Shown: positions 27,449 to 38,335 of the stretch, in pieces | Numbering within the stretch: the stretch's first letter is position 1 | How the letters are laid out: every line of letters starts with the position of its first letter | Source of the DNA: Margaritifera margaritifera | Taxonomy: Eukaryota > Mollusca > Bivalvia > Unionida > Margaritiferidae | NCBI GenBank assembly: GCA_029931535.1 | Contig: JAQPZY010000749.1 | Span: forward strand, 1-64,000 | DNA: 64,000 bases | Direction: 5' to 3' | Notes under the pieces: model-generated | Seen by the model: only the letters and a program-made list of their open reading frames with translations | Database searches by the model: none | Told to the model about the DNA's origin: nothing | Program-made: the position numbers and the translations under genes

Positions 27449-27530
27449 TTTATACTATATTTTTATTTTAATTCCTGAATTTTATCCTGTTTCCGATCGC
27501 TAATCCGCTAGCGGATCGTTGACAATTAAC

Positions 27531-27965
27531 TTACGATTGAGCTCTTATAATATTTCTGACAGCAGGTTCATTTTTGTAAGCGTTAAATGCATTTTTAGTT
27601 AGTTGTTCATATCCAATTTCCAGAAAATCTTTTATTGACGGCATTTCAAGTACGCCATTTAACCCTAATCGAGGTGCTGTAAACGAATGATAAAAGTAAA
27701 TTTTAAAATATTGTTTGTATCCGCAATTGTCGCAAATCGGTATTATATTAGATGTTTTTTTATTACATCCTTCACATTTTTTGGAGTCTATCACAAAATC
27801 AAAATTAGGATTATCAATTAGTCCTTGTAATATTGTTTTCGGTGTAATAATATTATCATCTGATCGACCTTCAATCAACCGTGGTTGATCATGAATTGCT
27901 GATTTACTTGTTTGTCGATTATTTCGATTATTCCTATTATTTCGATTATTCCGATTATTTTTCAT
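27531..27965 (-). CDS. Zinc-ribbon protein B
   Basis: A 144-residue protein from the ATG at 27965 with an Asn-Arg repeat at the N-terminus (NNRNNRNNRNNR). The core 'CEGCNKKTSNIIPICDNCGY' is followed by 'KQYFKIYFYHSFTAPRL' and 'EMPSIKDFLEIGYEQL', clearly related to protein A. Two CxxC pairs suggest one bound zinc ion. Function unknown; nucleic-acid binding or a transcription role is possible. Confidence 0.65.
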   Translation of the reverse strand: MKNNRNNRNNRNNRNNRQTSKSAIHDQPRLIEGRSDDNIITPKTILQGLIDNPNFDFVIDSKKCEGCNKKTSNIIPICDNCGYKQYFKIYFYHSFTAPRLGLNGVLEMPSIKDFLEIGYEQLTKNAFNAYKNEPAVRNIIRAQS

Positions 27966-28008
27966 CGACTATATTATTGTGTCTGATTTTTTTATTTCTA
28001 AAATAATA

Positions 28009-28452
28009 TTATTCTTTGTTCTCAGTCAACGTTGCTTGATCGACTGCGGTTGATTGTCGACGATCCGCTAGCGGATTATCGTGAGAAAATTGATGATTGT
28101 CGATTGGCGATTCGCATGTTGATTGTTCTTCTGGTGCTGTTAATTTCCTTTTCAAACGTTGTTCAATAAATAGTTCTGGAGTTGGAGGATCTTGTTTTAC
28201 GATATAAAATCTAGGTTTTCTTTTGTTGTAGTACCACAGTAAGCGTTTATATTCGTTACCGCCACATAACTTACAAATTGGATAACTAGTCTGTACCCAT
28301 TGTTGACAGCCTATACAAGCTATTTTAAGGTTTAAAGGTTTATGCACGCGATTATTATGTACGAAACAAAATTGGCCCATAGAAGGTCTTCCGCATAATT
28401 TATCTTTTTTATTACAAAACCATGAGTAAATATTGGTGGCGATTTTCGGCAT
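28009..28452 (-). CDS. Zinc-ribbon protein C
   Basis: A 147-residue protein from the ATG at 28452. N-terminal 'YSWFCNKKDKLCGRPSMGQF' adds Cys residues; the core 'CIGCQQWVQTSYPICKLCGG' and 'NEYKRLLWYYNKRKPRFYIV' match the layout of proteins A and B. A Ser/Thr/Asp-rich tail follows. The ATG is 62 bp from the oppositely directed polymerase ATG (28514), so the AT-rich intergenic stretch must hold a divergent promoter ('tatatataatag' and 'gtattatataag'). Confidence 0.65.
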   Translation of the reverse strand: MPKIATNIYSWFCNKKDKLCGRPSMGQFCFVHNNRVHKPLNLKIACIGCQQWVQTSYPICKLCGGNEYKRLLWYYNKRKPRFYIVKQDPPTPELFIEQRLKRKLTAPEEQSTCESPIDNHQFSHDNPLADRRQSTAVDQATLTENKE

Positions 28453-28513
28453 TATATATAATAGAATAATATAATATTTAAATTAGAAAAATAATAAAAA
28501 CGTATTATATAAG

Positions 28514-31500
28514 ATGCAAAACAAAAATTCTAATACCACGGAAATAAATCGCCTACTTGGATTAGATGTCCCTGATCGAATACGAATGTTGTATGCGGAA
28601 ATATTCGAAAAATATCCAGATGCTAAAATATCCCTCAAAAAGTTGATTAGCGCTATCGGTGATAAAATTGCTGGTGATAAAATTGACCAATCTAAATTCT
28701 CCCGGTTGGATAGAATGAGGTTTACTGAAGAACACAAAGATCTGGCGGCGAGGATAACAATAACGCGGCCACAAACTGCCGAGAAGCTCAGGAAAGAGTA
28801 TCAGGCATTAACAGGTATTGACCCGGGCTATAAACGATCGAACGAAGGATTACAAGTACTTGCGGAAAATATTATTGAAGCTCGCCAACAGCAGCGTTTA
28901 GAATCTGAAATAAAAAATGTTAAAGAATCTTCTTTTGCAGGTTTCAACCGTATGTACTCATTCAAAAACATTATTGTTGATGAAATTAACGCGAAAGATA
29001 TTGAAAAAATTGTGAAAATAATATTGACAAAAGAATTTTTAGAGAAAAGTGCTGTAAAGATTGCCGTTCACGTTGAGGTGTTGATGTACAAGGCAACTGA
29101 TGCATCTGTGCTTCAAGACACTTTTCTGCGTTCCAAAGTTCAATCTGTTTTCAGGGAAAGTAATCTGACTGAAATCATTGACAATATTTATTCAAGTGTT
29201 ACATCTGCGCTTGATATATTTACTTCTGGGGGTAGTGGTTGGGTACTAGATTCTGTTAAGTGCATTTATGTTCATGTGCATCATCTTGACCCGCTGAGCG
29301 CTGGAAGTTATTTAGAGTTGCCAAAAGCAGTTGCTGATAGAAAAGCTTGTGTTAACGTTAAAAACAGTGATAACGAGTGTCTTCGGTGGGCATTATTGTC
29401 TGCGTTATTTCCAGTCAAAAAAAATGCTAATCAACTATCACATTATTTACCGCATATTGATAAACTAAATTTTAATGGAATAGACTTCCCCACAAAAATA
29501 ACACAGATTAAGAAAATCGAGAACCAAAACGAAGAACTATTGGCAGGGGGTGTAAATTTGTTTTCTATAAATGATTCTTTTAACCCGTTTCCAGTGCTAA
29601 TCTCAAGTAAACTTAATGATGAAAACGATTCAATCAATTTACTGCTACACAAAGGACATTTTGTCTGGATTAAAAATTTTAGTCGATTTGCTTCTTCATC
29701 ATCTTCTAATCATAATGCAAAGGCTTATTACTGCTATAATTGCCTTCAAAGCTATGGAAATCAGCATAGATTAACTGAACACAGAAAGTATTGTAAACAG
29801 GTTCAAAAGACGTCGATGCCAAACAAGGAAAATTCAATATTAAAATTTACGCATGTGGAAAGAACTCAAACAATACCTTTCGTTATCTATTATGACTTTG
29901 AATATTTTAATGTCCCTTGTACTAAAAAATGTCCTAGAAAAGGCTGTGAGACCAACTGTAATTGTAAAACTATTCGAAAAACTGAACATGTCGCTGCTTC
30001 TTATGCTGCCATTACTATTTGTACTAATCCATGTTATTCCAGTGCACTTAAATTGTATCGTGTTGAAAATGAACAATCAGAACCTCCAGAAGTAAACTTA
30101 ATCAAACATTTACTTTCCGAATCAGACCGCATTACTACGATATTAAGCAAAAACGTTCAACCGAAAGCAATGACAATAATCCAAGAAGATAATTACAAAA
30201 ACGCAAAGTTCTGTGCCGCATACGATGTAAAGTTCAAGAAGATGGCAGATCGTGTTCAACACTTTGACAGTTTTACAGGTGTTTACTTTAGTGCGGTTCA
30301 TATCGAATGTAAAGACAAATTAGTTCTACCCAAATTCATTCCCGTTGTGGCTCACAATTTCAAAGGCTATGACAGCCACTTCATCATGCAAGCACTTGGT
30401 CACCCCGATATCGCAGCTTACCACCCAGATAATAAAGAATCAAAAATCGGGGCCATACCGACTAATACAGAACGTTTCATGTCTATCACGTACAACAAAC
30501 TGAGATTCATCGACAGCTATCAGTTCATGAACAGCGCACTTAATGTTCTGGCAAAATCTTGTAGCACCTTCGAAAATGTTGATCGCGAATTTGGGTTAAA
30601 ATCAGCGCTTATGAAAATGAAAGGCGAATTTCCCTATGATTATTTTGATGGGTATAAACGCTTCTCAGAAACAGCTCTTCCATCACCAAGCCAATTTCAT
30701 TCAGTGTTATACGATAAAGATATCACTAGCAGCGATTATAATCACGCAGTTAAGGTTTGGAACGAATTTGACTGTAAAACATTTGGTGATTATCACGACC
30801 TGTACTTGAAAACTGATACGCTGCTGCTCGCTGACATATTTGAAAAATTTCGCTTGATGGGACTTGATGGTTATAAGCTAGACCCTTTTTGGTATTACTC
30901 CCTTCCAAACATGTCATTTGACGCTTTACTAAAACAGAGCAAAGTTGAGCTGGAATTACTGCGAGACGCGGATATGTATTTGTTTATGGAACAGGCTATT
31001 CGAGGCGGAATAAGTGCGATCAGCAAGAAGCATGCGGTTGCCAATAATAAGTATATGAAAGAATATGATCCGGCTAAACCATCTAAGTTTCTGCTCTATT
31101 TCGGTATGCTATGTCCCAGCCGATGCCGTTCGGAGGTTTCGAGTGGATCACGCCAAAGCAATTCCTAGAGGAAACAAAGAACATCACCGAGGAGATGCAT
31201 GAGAAATATTCGTATTATGTTGAATCTGATATTATTTACCCGAAAGATCTTCACGATTATCACAATGACTATCCGTACCTCGCAGAAAAAAAGGTTATTC
31301 CAGATTCATTCTTATCAGATAAACAACGATTATTGCGCGAATCCAACCCATGTAAATTTGCGAAACTTGTACCAAACCTCTGCGATAAAAAGAATTATAT
31401 CTGCCACTATAAAAGCCTGAAACAAGCGGTTGACGCAGGACTAATTGTTGATAGAGTTATTCGCGTACTAAAGTTTAAGCACAGCACGTGGATGGCTGGT

Positions 31501-32364
31501 TATATTAATTATAATACTCAACGAAGAACTTTAACCACAATAAAATTCGAACAGGATCTTTATAAGCTGATGAACAATTCAGTCTTTGGCAAGACCATGG
31601 AGAACATTAGGAACAGAATCACGATTAAAATTGTCACGAATAAAAAGCAGTGCCGCAAACAAGTAGCATCTAATACTTTCGATGGGTTAATCAGAATAAA
31701 TGAGAACCTGGTTCTGATCAAGCGTAAACAAACTAATTTAGAGCTAAACAAACCTATTTACGTTGGTGCTTCAGTGTTAGATCTCTCAAAATGGCTGATA
31801 TATAATTTTCACTACGGTTTTATCAAAAAACAATGGCCCTCTGCGAAACTACTTTTAACAGATACTGATTCGCTATTGTATGAGATTGATTCAGAAGACG
31901 CCTTCCAAGAAATATACGATAATAAGGAAGAATTTGACTTATCAGAGGTTTCTAAAGATAGCCCGTTTTTCGATATAACAAACAAGAAAGTAATTGGCAA
32001 AATGAAGGAGGAGTTTAATATGATCCCTATCACTGAATTCGTTGGATTAAGGTCTAAAATGTACGCGGTTCAGACCGACGACGGTAATGAAAAGAATAAG
32101 GCAAAAGGAATACAAGGATGTTACGTTAAAAACAATTTAAAACTAAATAATTATAGAGAAGCACTGTTTAGACTGCCAGAGGAAAAAGTAAAAACTGTTA
32201 TCAATTGCGGTATTAGATCTTACAAACAAGAAGTCGTACTCAATGAGGTGCATAAGAAAGGTCTAAACAACTTTGATGATAAACGATACTGCGACGATGG
32301 GATAAATACACTAGCACATGGACATTATTCTATTCCAACTAAATCCACGATAATTCCAGCGTAA
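28514..32364 (+). pseudogene. Second protein-primed DNA polymerase B, motif A deleted
   Basis: A polymerase B of a different lineage from the one at 18694. Frame 1 (28514-31168): unknown N-terminal region; 'NSDNECLRWALLSALFP' domain; C2H2-like finger 'YCYNCLQSYGNQHRLTEHRK' (about residues 405-427); Exo I 'FVIYYDFEYFN' (about 459), Exo II 'AHNFKGYDSHFIM' (about 614), Exo III 'YLKTDTLLLADIF' (about 764). Frame 2 (31111-32364): 'MSQPMPFGGFEWI', motif B 'LMNNSVFGKTMENI' (about nt 31570), motif C 'LLTDTDSLLYEID' (about nt 31860). The two frames meet at about 31095-31115, precisely where the motif A Asp and the adjoining residues should be; they are absent. The copy cannot be an active polymerase. 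The rest is well preserved, so the loss looks recent. Confidence 0.9.
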
Positions 32365-32391
32365 ATCTTTTGATAATGCTGATGACGATAA

Positions 32392-32856
32392 TCAAACTTG
32401 AATATCTTTGATTGATACTTCATTTTGCGGATGATTGTAGAATGCTCGCATCAGGTTCACCTTGGTATTCAACAACTTCGCTCTTTCCTGGCTTGTTTCA
32501 GCTAATATCTGATATTGTTTTGCCTGCCCTTTTATTTTATCATTATCATCTGTTAATCTGGTAATCGTTTTTTGTAACTGTTTGACTTTCTTTTCGGTCT
32601 TTTGATCATCACTTTTTTCAATATCAACTGGCCAATGTTTATTAAAAGTCTTATTAACTTTTTTAGTGTACTCGACCTGCTCTTTCTGCTCATCTTCAAT
32701 ATTAACAGTATTATTTTGTTTTTCACTCCAAATCTTATATACACGTGCTGTACCAATTTTAAAACGTGATGTTAATTCTTTTATCGATAATTTACCCTTG
32801 TTCGCGATTATAAATTCAAGGTCAGTATTTGACAGTTCTGTCTTTTTCACGGGCAT
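32392..32856 (-). CDS. Helix-turn-helix protein with coiled coil
   Basis: An intact 154-residue protein from the ATG at 32856. Residues 10-45 form a helix-turn-helix ('LEFIIANKGKLSIKELTSRF', 'KIGTARVYKIW') of the type seen in transposase and recombinase N-termini. Residues about 90-140 form a charged coiled coil (KKVKQLQKTITRLTDDNDKI). It lies 28 nt beyond the polymerase stop, convergent with it. A DNA-binding or terminus-recognition protein of the same element is plausible but unproven. Confidence 0.55.
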   Translation of the reverse strand: MPVKKTELSNTDLEFIIANKGKLSIKELTSRFKIGTARVYKIWSEKQNNTVNIEDEQKEQVEYTKKVNKTFNKHWPVDIEKSDDQKTEKKVKQLQKTITRLTDDNDKIKGQAKQYQILAETSQERAKLLNTKVNLMRAFYNHPQNEVSIKDIQV

Positions 32857-33365
32857 ATCTTATACTTGAAAACTTTTGGAAATTTTTAATAATATAATCA
32901 AAAATCTTATACAATTATTATATAATCTCAAATAAAATTAAATATTATCAATAAACTTTATTTCGTCAAGTAATGCTTCCATTTCAATCTTCTTTCACCT
33001 AAACCTTTTTCATACTTTTTCAATCTTATTCATTGTGATCAAACTTTTCTTAAAAAATTTCTGGAAAAATAATTTTCTGGCCCGAATTAATAGAAGCTGT
33101 AATTTACTATAATAACCACTCTATTTTCATTTACAATAATCGAAATGTTTTTAGATCTTCTATCAAGCTGTTTAAGGGTCATCAAATATTTCGATCTAAG
33201 GCTTATTTCTGCCGATTAAGCATTTAAAATGCTGTTGATTAGAGCATCCGATTTCACGATTATTCTTTCCTCGATTATCAGCCAAAAATCAAACCAATAA
33301 AATTATAGAGATAACTATTCCATCATGATGACCAAAATGAGAGAAATCGGGCCAGAACCCGCCTT
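32857..33365. other. Intergenic, nothing recognised
   Basis: AT-rich sequence between the helix-turn-helix gene and the 51-bp satellite. I see no gene, RNA or repeat that I can support. The right boundary of the second element probably lies here. Confidence 0.5.
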
Positions 33366-35790
33366 TTACCATACTACTTGCCCTCCATGCTTGATATTTG
33401 AATCTGAATACATTGACACATGATGGTGTTGCCCTCCATGCTTGATATTTGAATCTGTATATATAGACGCATCATAGTATTTCCCTCCATGTTTTATATT
33501 TGAATCTGTATACACTGACACATGATAGTATTGCCCTCCCTGCTTGATATTTGAATCTGAATACATTGACACATGATGGTGTTGCCCTCCATGCTTGATA
33601 TTTGAATCTGTATATATAGACGCATCATAGTATTGCCCTCCATGCTTGATATTTGAATCCGTATACATAGACACATCATGGTATAGCCCTCCATGCTTGA
33701 TACTTGATTCTGTATACATAGATACATCATGGTATAGCCCTCCATGCTTGATTTTTGAATCTGTATACATTGACACATGATGGTGTTGCCCTCCATGCTT
33801 GATATTTGAATCTGTATATATAGACGCATCATAGTATTGCCCTCCATGCTTGATATTTGAATCTGAATACATTGACACATGATGGTGTTGCCCTCCATGC
33901 TTGATATTTGAATCTGTATATATAGACGCATCATAGTATTGCCCTCCATACGTAATATTTGAATCTGTATACATTGACACATGATAGTGTTGCCCTCCAT
34001 GCTTGATATTTGAATCTGTATACATTGACACATGATAGTATTGCCTTCCATGCTTGATTTTTGAATCTGTATACATAAACACATCGTAGTATTGCCCTCT
34101 ATGCTTAATATTTGAATCTGTATATATAAACACATTGTAGTATTGCCTTGCATGCTTGATATTTGAATCCGTATTCATTGACACTTGATAGTGTTACCCT
34201 CCATGCTTGATATTTGAATCTGTATACACTGACACATGATAGTATTGCCCTCCATGCTTGATATTTGAATCTGAATACATTGACACATGATGGTGTTGCC
34301 CTCCATGCTTGATATTTGAATCTGTATATATAGACGCATCATAGTATTGCCCTCCATGTTTTATATTTGAATCTGTATACACTGACACATGATAGTATTG
34401 CCCTCCCTGCTTGATATTTGAATCTGAATACATTGACACATGATGGTGTTGCCCTCCATGCTTGATATTTGAATCTGTATATATAGACGCATCATAGTAT
34501 TGCCCTCCATGCTTGATATTTGAATCCGTATACATAGACACATCATGGTATAGCCCTCCATGCTTGATACTTGATTCTGTATACATAGATACATCATGGT
34601 ATAGCCCTCCATGCTTGATTTTTGAATCTGTATACATTGACACATGATGGTGTTGCCCTCCATGCTTGATATTTGAATCTGTATATATAGACGCATCATA
34701 GTATTGCCCTCCATGCTTGATATTTGAATCTGAATACATTGACACATGATGGTGTTGCCCTCCATGCTTGATATTTGAATCTGTATATATAGACGCATCA
34801 TAGTATTGCCCTCCATACGTAATATTTGAATCTGTATACATTGACACATGATAGTGTTGCCCTCCATGCTTGATATTTGAATCTGTATACATTGACACAT
34901 GATAGTATTGCCTTCCATGCTTGATTTTTGAATCTGTATACATAAACACATCGTAGTATTGCCCTCTATGCTTAATATTTGAATCTGTATATATAAACAC
35001 ATTGTAGTATTGCCTTGCATGCTTAATATTTGAATCCGTATTCATTGACACTTGATAGTGTTACCCTCCATGCTTGATATTTGAATCTGTATACATTGAC
35101 ACATGATAGTATTGCCCTCCATGCTTGATATTTGAATCTGAATACATTGACACATGATGGTGTTGCCCTCCATGCTTGATATTTGAATCTGTATATATAG
35201 ACGCATCAGGGTATTGCCCTCCATGCTTTATATTTGAATCTGTATACACTGACACATGATAGTATTGCCCTCCATGCTTGATATTTGAGTCTGAATACAT
35301 TGACACATGATGGTGTTGCCCTCCATGCTTGATATTTGAATCTGTATACACTGACACTTGATAGTGTTGCCTTCCATGCTTGATATTTGAATCTGTATAC
35401 ATTGACACATGATAGTGTTGCCATCCATGCTTGATATTTGAATCTGTATACACTGACACATGATAGTGTTGCCCTCCATGCTTGATATTTGAATCTGTAT
35501 ACATTGACACATGATAGTGTTGCCCTCCATGCTTTATATTTGAATCTGTATACACTGACACATGATAGTATTGCCCTCCATGCTTGATATTTGAATCTGA
35601 ATACATTGACACTTGATAGTGTTGCACTCCATGCTTGATATTTGAATCTGTATACATAAACACATCATGGTATTGCCTTCCATGCTTTATATTTGAATCT
35701 GTATACATTGACACATAATAGTGTTGCCCTCCATGCTTGATATTTGAATCCGTATACACAGACACATCATACAATTGCCCTCCATATTTA
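33366..35790. repeat. 51-bp satellite array with 867-bp higher-order duplication
   Basis: About 47 copies of a 51-bp unit with the core 'ccctccatgcttgatatttg' and 'aatctgtatacattgacaca'. The unit is 17 codons long, so minus-strand frames stay open for hundreds of residues (repeats of 'YTDSNIKHGGQYYHVSM'), and a second minus-strand frame is open as well. Identical variant runs recur 867 bp apart (17 units; compare 34184 and 35051), showing block duplication. Considered a satellite, not a gene. Confidence 0.93.
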
Positions 35791-35859
35791 ATATTTTATT
35801 GCATTATTATTTTCTGTTTTGAGTTTCGGCGTACTTATACTGCTAAGTTTGGTCTTTGA

Positions 35860-36200
35860 TTTGTATTATGATACAGTATTAGTGTTATTGATAAGTTTTC
35901 TATTATGATACGATATTAGTATTATTGAGAAGATTGCTATTATAATACGATATTAGTGTTACTGAGAAGTTTTCTATTATGATTCGATATTAGTATTACT
36001 GAAACGTTTTCTATTATGATAAGATATTAGTATTACTTGAAAGTTTTGTATTATGATACGATATTAGTATTGCTGAGAAGTTTGCTATTTTATAATACGA
36101 TTTAAGTGTTATTGAAAATTTTCTATTATGATACGATGTTAATATTACTGAGAAGTTTGCTATTATGATACGATATTAGAATTACTGGGAAGTTTATTAA
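35860..36200. repeat. 37-bp tandem repeat, AT-rich
   Basis: About nine copies of 'ctattatgatacgatattag' followed by 'tattactgagaagtttt', with frequent substitutions. Confidence 0.8.
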
Positions 36201-36480
36201 TATTCCTTTGCTTGAAGCATCTGGTTTGCTTATTTAAGCACATGCGCTGCTGATAATTCAGTACTTTTGTAACTGAAACCCCACTGTTGATATCTAAACT
36301 AAATATTTGCATAATTTTGTCCGTTTAATCTGTGTATAGTTCTGAATAGGCGTCTTGTAAGTATACACTTATAATTAGATTGCATTCCATAGCCACGGTA
36401 CACATTCATACACACATGCAAATGTAAATACATGTTCGTGTACATACACTGGCACGTGAATATGTAAACAATCACAATAA

Positions 36481-36592
36481 GCAAGCACCGTTATTGAACA
36501 GTGACGTCTTACAACAAGCAAGCACCGTTATTGAACAGTGACGTCTTACAACAAGCAAGCGCCGTTATTGAAGAGTGACGTCTTACAACAAG
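36481..36592. repeat. Three copies of a different 37-bp unit
   Basis: 'gcaagcaccgttattgaaca' followed by 'gtgacgtcttacaacaa' starts at 36481, 36518 and 36555. Each copy contains TGACGTC, a CRE-like half palindrome. Confidence 0.85.
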
Positions 36593-36909
36593 TCCTTAAT
36601 AAAGATTTTGCTGACATTATACTACCATAACAAACATTAGGTACAATGCCTTCAGACAGTACAGAGGAAGATAGAAAATTGATATATGCTTCTAAAGTTC
36701 TGAAAATAAAGTAAATGACAGACACCCATGAGGGTCTATATGGATGGATGAAATATTATAGTGAATAAAGAAGAGAAATACAAGTTAAGCCTTATGTCAT
36801 AGGGATTTCCAGCCATCAATCCGAATTCTCCTTTTTTATGGTGTTATATATAATCTTTATATACTTAAGTTTTGTCTATGACTGTAAGTTGTATGTTTAT
36901 TTGAAAATA

Positions 36910-38285
36910 CATATCATGTATACTCGCGTATAAGCCCGTTCGCGGAAAATCCGATCCCCCAAACTGAATAGGTAAAACCATTAAAAAGTGCATGACCCGC
37001 GCATAAGCCGATCCGTAAAATAATACCGGTAAATTAAATATTATCCACCGCAAAGTGAAGTGTCTGTCAGTGTTGTTTACCGTGCGTGTTTACTAGTAAG
37101 TATATTGGTTCCATTTTTGTGCAAGTCTGAACAACCTGTATTTGTATTATATTTTGTGCTTTGCTGTATTAACACTGTGTTTGATGCAATAAAAGTTTTG
37201 ATTTGATTTATATTTTCTTTTTCCATCAGCCAGATATGATTCCTAAGTGATATGTCCCATGTTATCTGCCAATGCATGTGGGCTGATAAGCTCGTGGTTT
37301 GTAAAGGCATCACAGCCTGACTTTGTTTTCAAGATCCTTTTGATCGAGCTTAAAGTTGACACTTGTTCAGTGCCAAGTAGAGTCCTATACGTCTTACAAA
37401 TACGTGTTGGACCTTAATCCCTGTGCACCCTCTTTGTTTTCTCATATCACAACCCTTTGAACGAGCCGCGGAGTTTATACTTGTTCAGTGCCAAATAATA
37501 GAGGGTGGTTATTTGAACTCCCTGTGATCTTGCCGCACAATTAACACCTGTTCAGTTGCATCCTTTAATAGATTTCACAGGTGTACAGTGTATGATCGAA
37601 GTGTCACTTACAGAGCCCAAGCTCAGTCTCCACATAAGCACCCGCATATGACAGTACAGACGAGGAATCGGAGTCGGACGATATTTACGATGACTAGACG
37701 ACGATGGAGGATATCAGCACTATAATTGGTCACTCAGACGATGCGGATGAATTCCAGGACTTTGTACTAGATGACATTAGACAGTGACCTTTATAGGATA
37801 CTGTGAATCACAAAAGTGTGGACTTGACTTTCATTGTTTATTTGTGAGACATGTGGAATTAACATATTACGGGGTATTGTGAATCGGATCATTCTGGGCT
37901 ACTATTTTAATGCTGGTATGTGACCTATGATAGAATTCATGGATTTATCGTATCAACGGATTTAATATGTCAATTATTATAGACTTCTATGGATTTTTAT
38001 GACACAAAGATGAACAAAATGTAAGTTGTCAATTTTTATTTGTGACATATTCCACTCGATAATATATCTAATTGTATTTTACACTGGTTTTCTCATTATT
38101 ATTCCTACCTATCTACCTATCTATCCATCCAGTCTCCTCCAATATATACCGGTAGTCAACAAGAAAATGTCAAAATTTTCAGATTTAGACCTTGTCCCAC
38201 AGATAAGCCGACCCCCTTTCTTCCAGGCTTAAATTTTTTCTTAAATTATTATAATTATACAGGAGCATATACGGTACTTAGCTTT
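36910..38285. mobile_element. Relic of a pogo/Tigger-type DNA transposon
   Basis: The left part has 'tactcgcgtataagccc' and 'gcgcataagccgatcc'; the right part has 'gataagccgaccccctttct' and 'catatacggtact' in inverted relation, as in pogo-type terminal regions ('CGTATAAGCCGACCC'). In between, about 37650-37790 can be read as an acidic sequence rich in Asp, Glu and Ser ending near 'FQDFVLDDI', reminiscent of the C-terminus of pogo transposases. No open transposase frame remains. Confidence 0.45.
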
Positions 38286-38335
38286 TGTTGAGTTGTTTAC
38301 ATATTATTTTCATAGGCATTTCGCAATTAGATTTT

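Noticed and set aside
33366..35774. Long minus-strand ORFs of 272, 285 and 237 codons made of 17-residue repeats
   Set aside because: They follow from a 51-bp satellite whose unit is a multiple of three; a second frame is open over the same stretch, and there is no recognisable domain or promoter.
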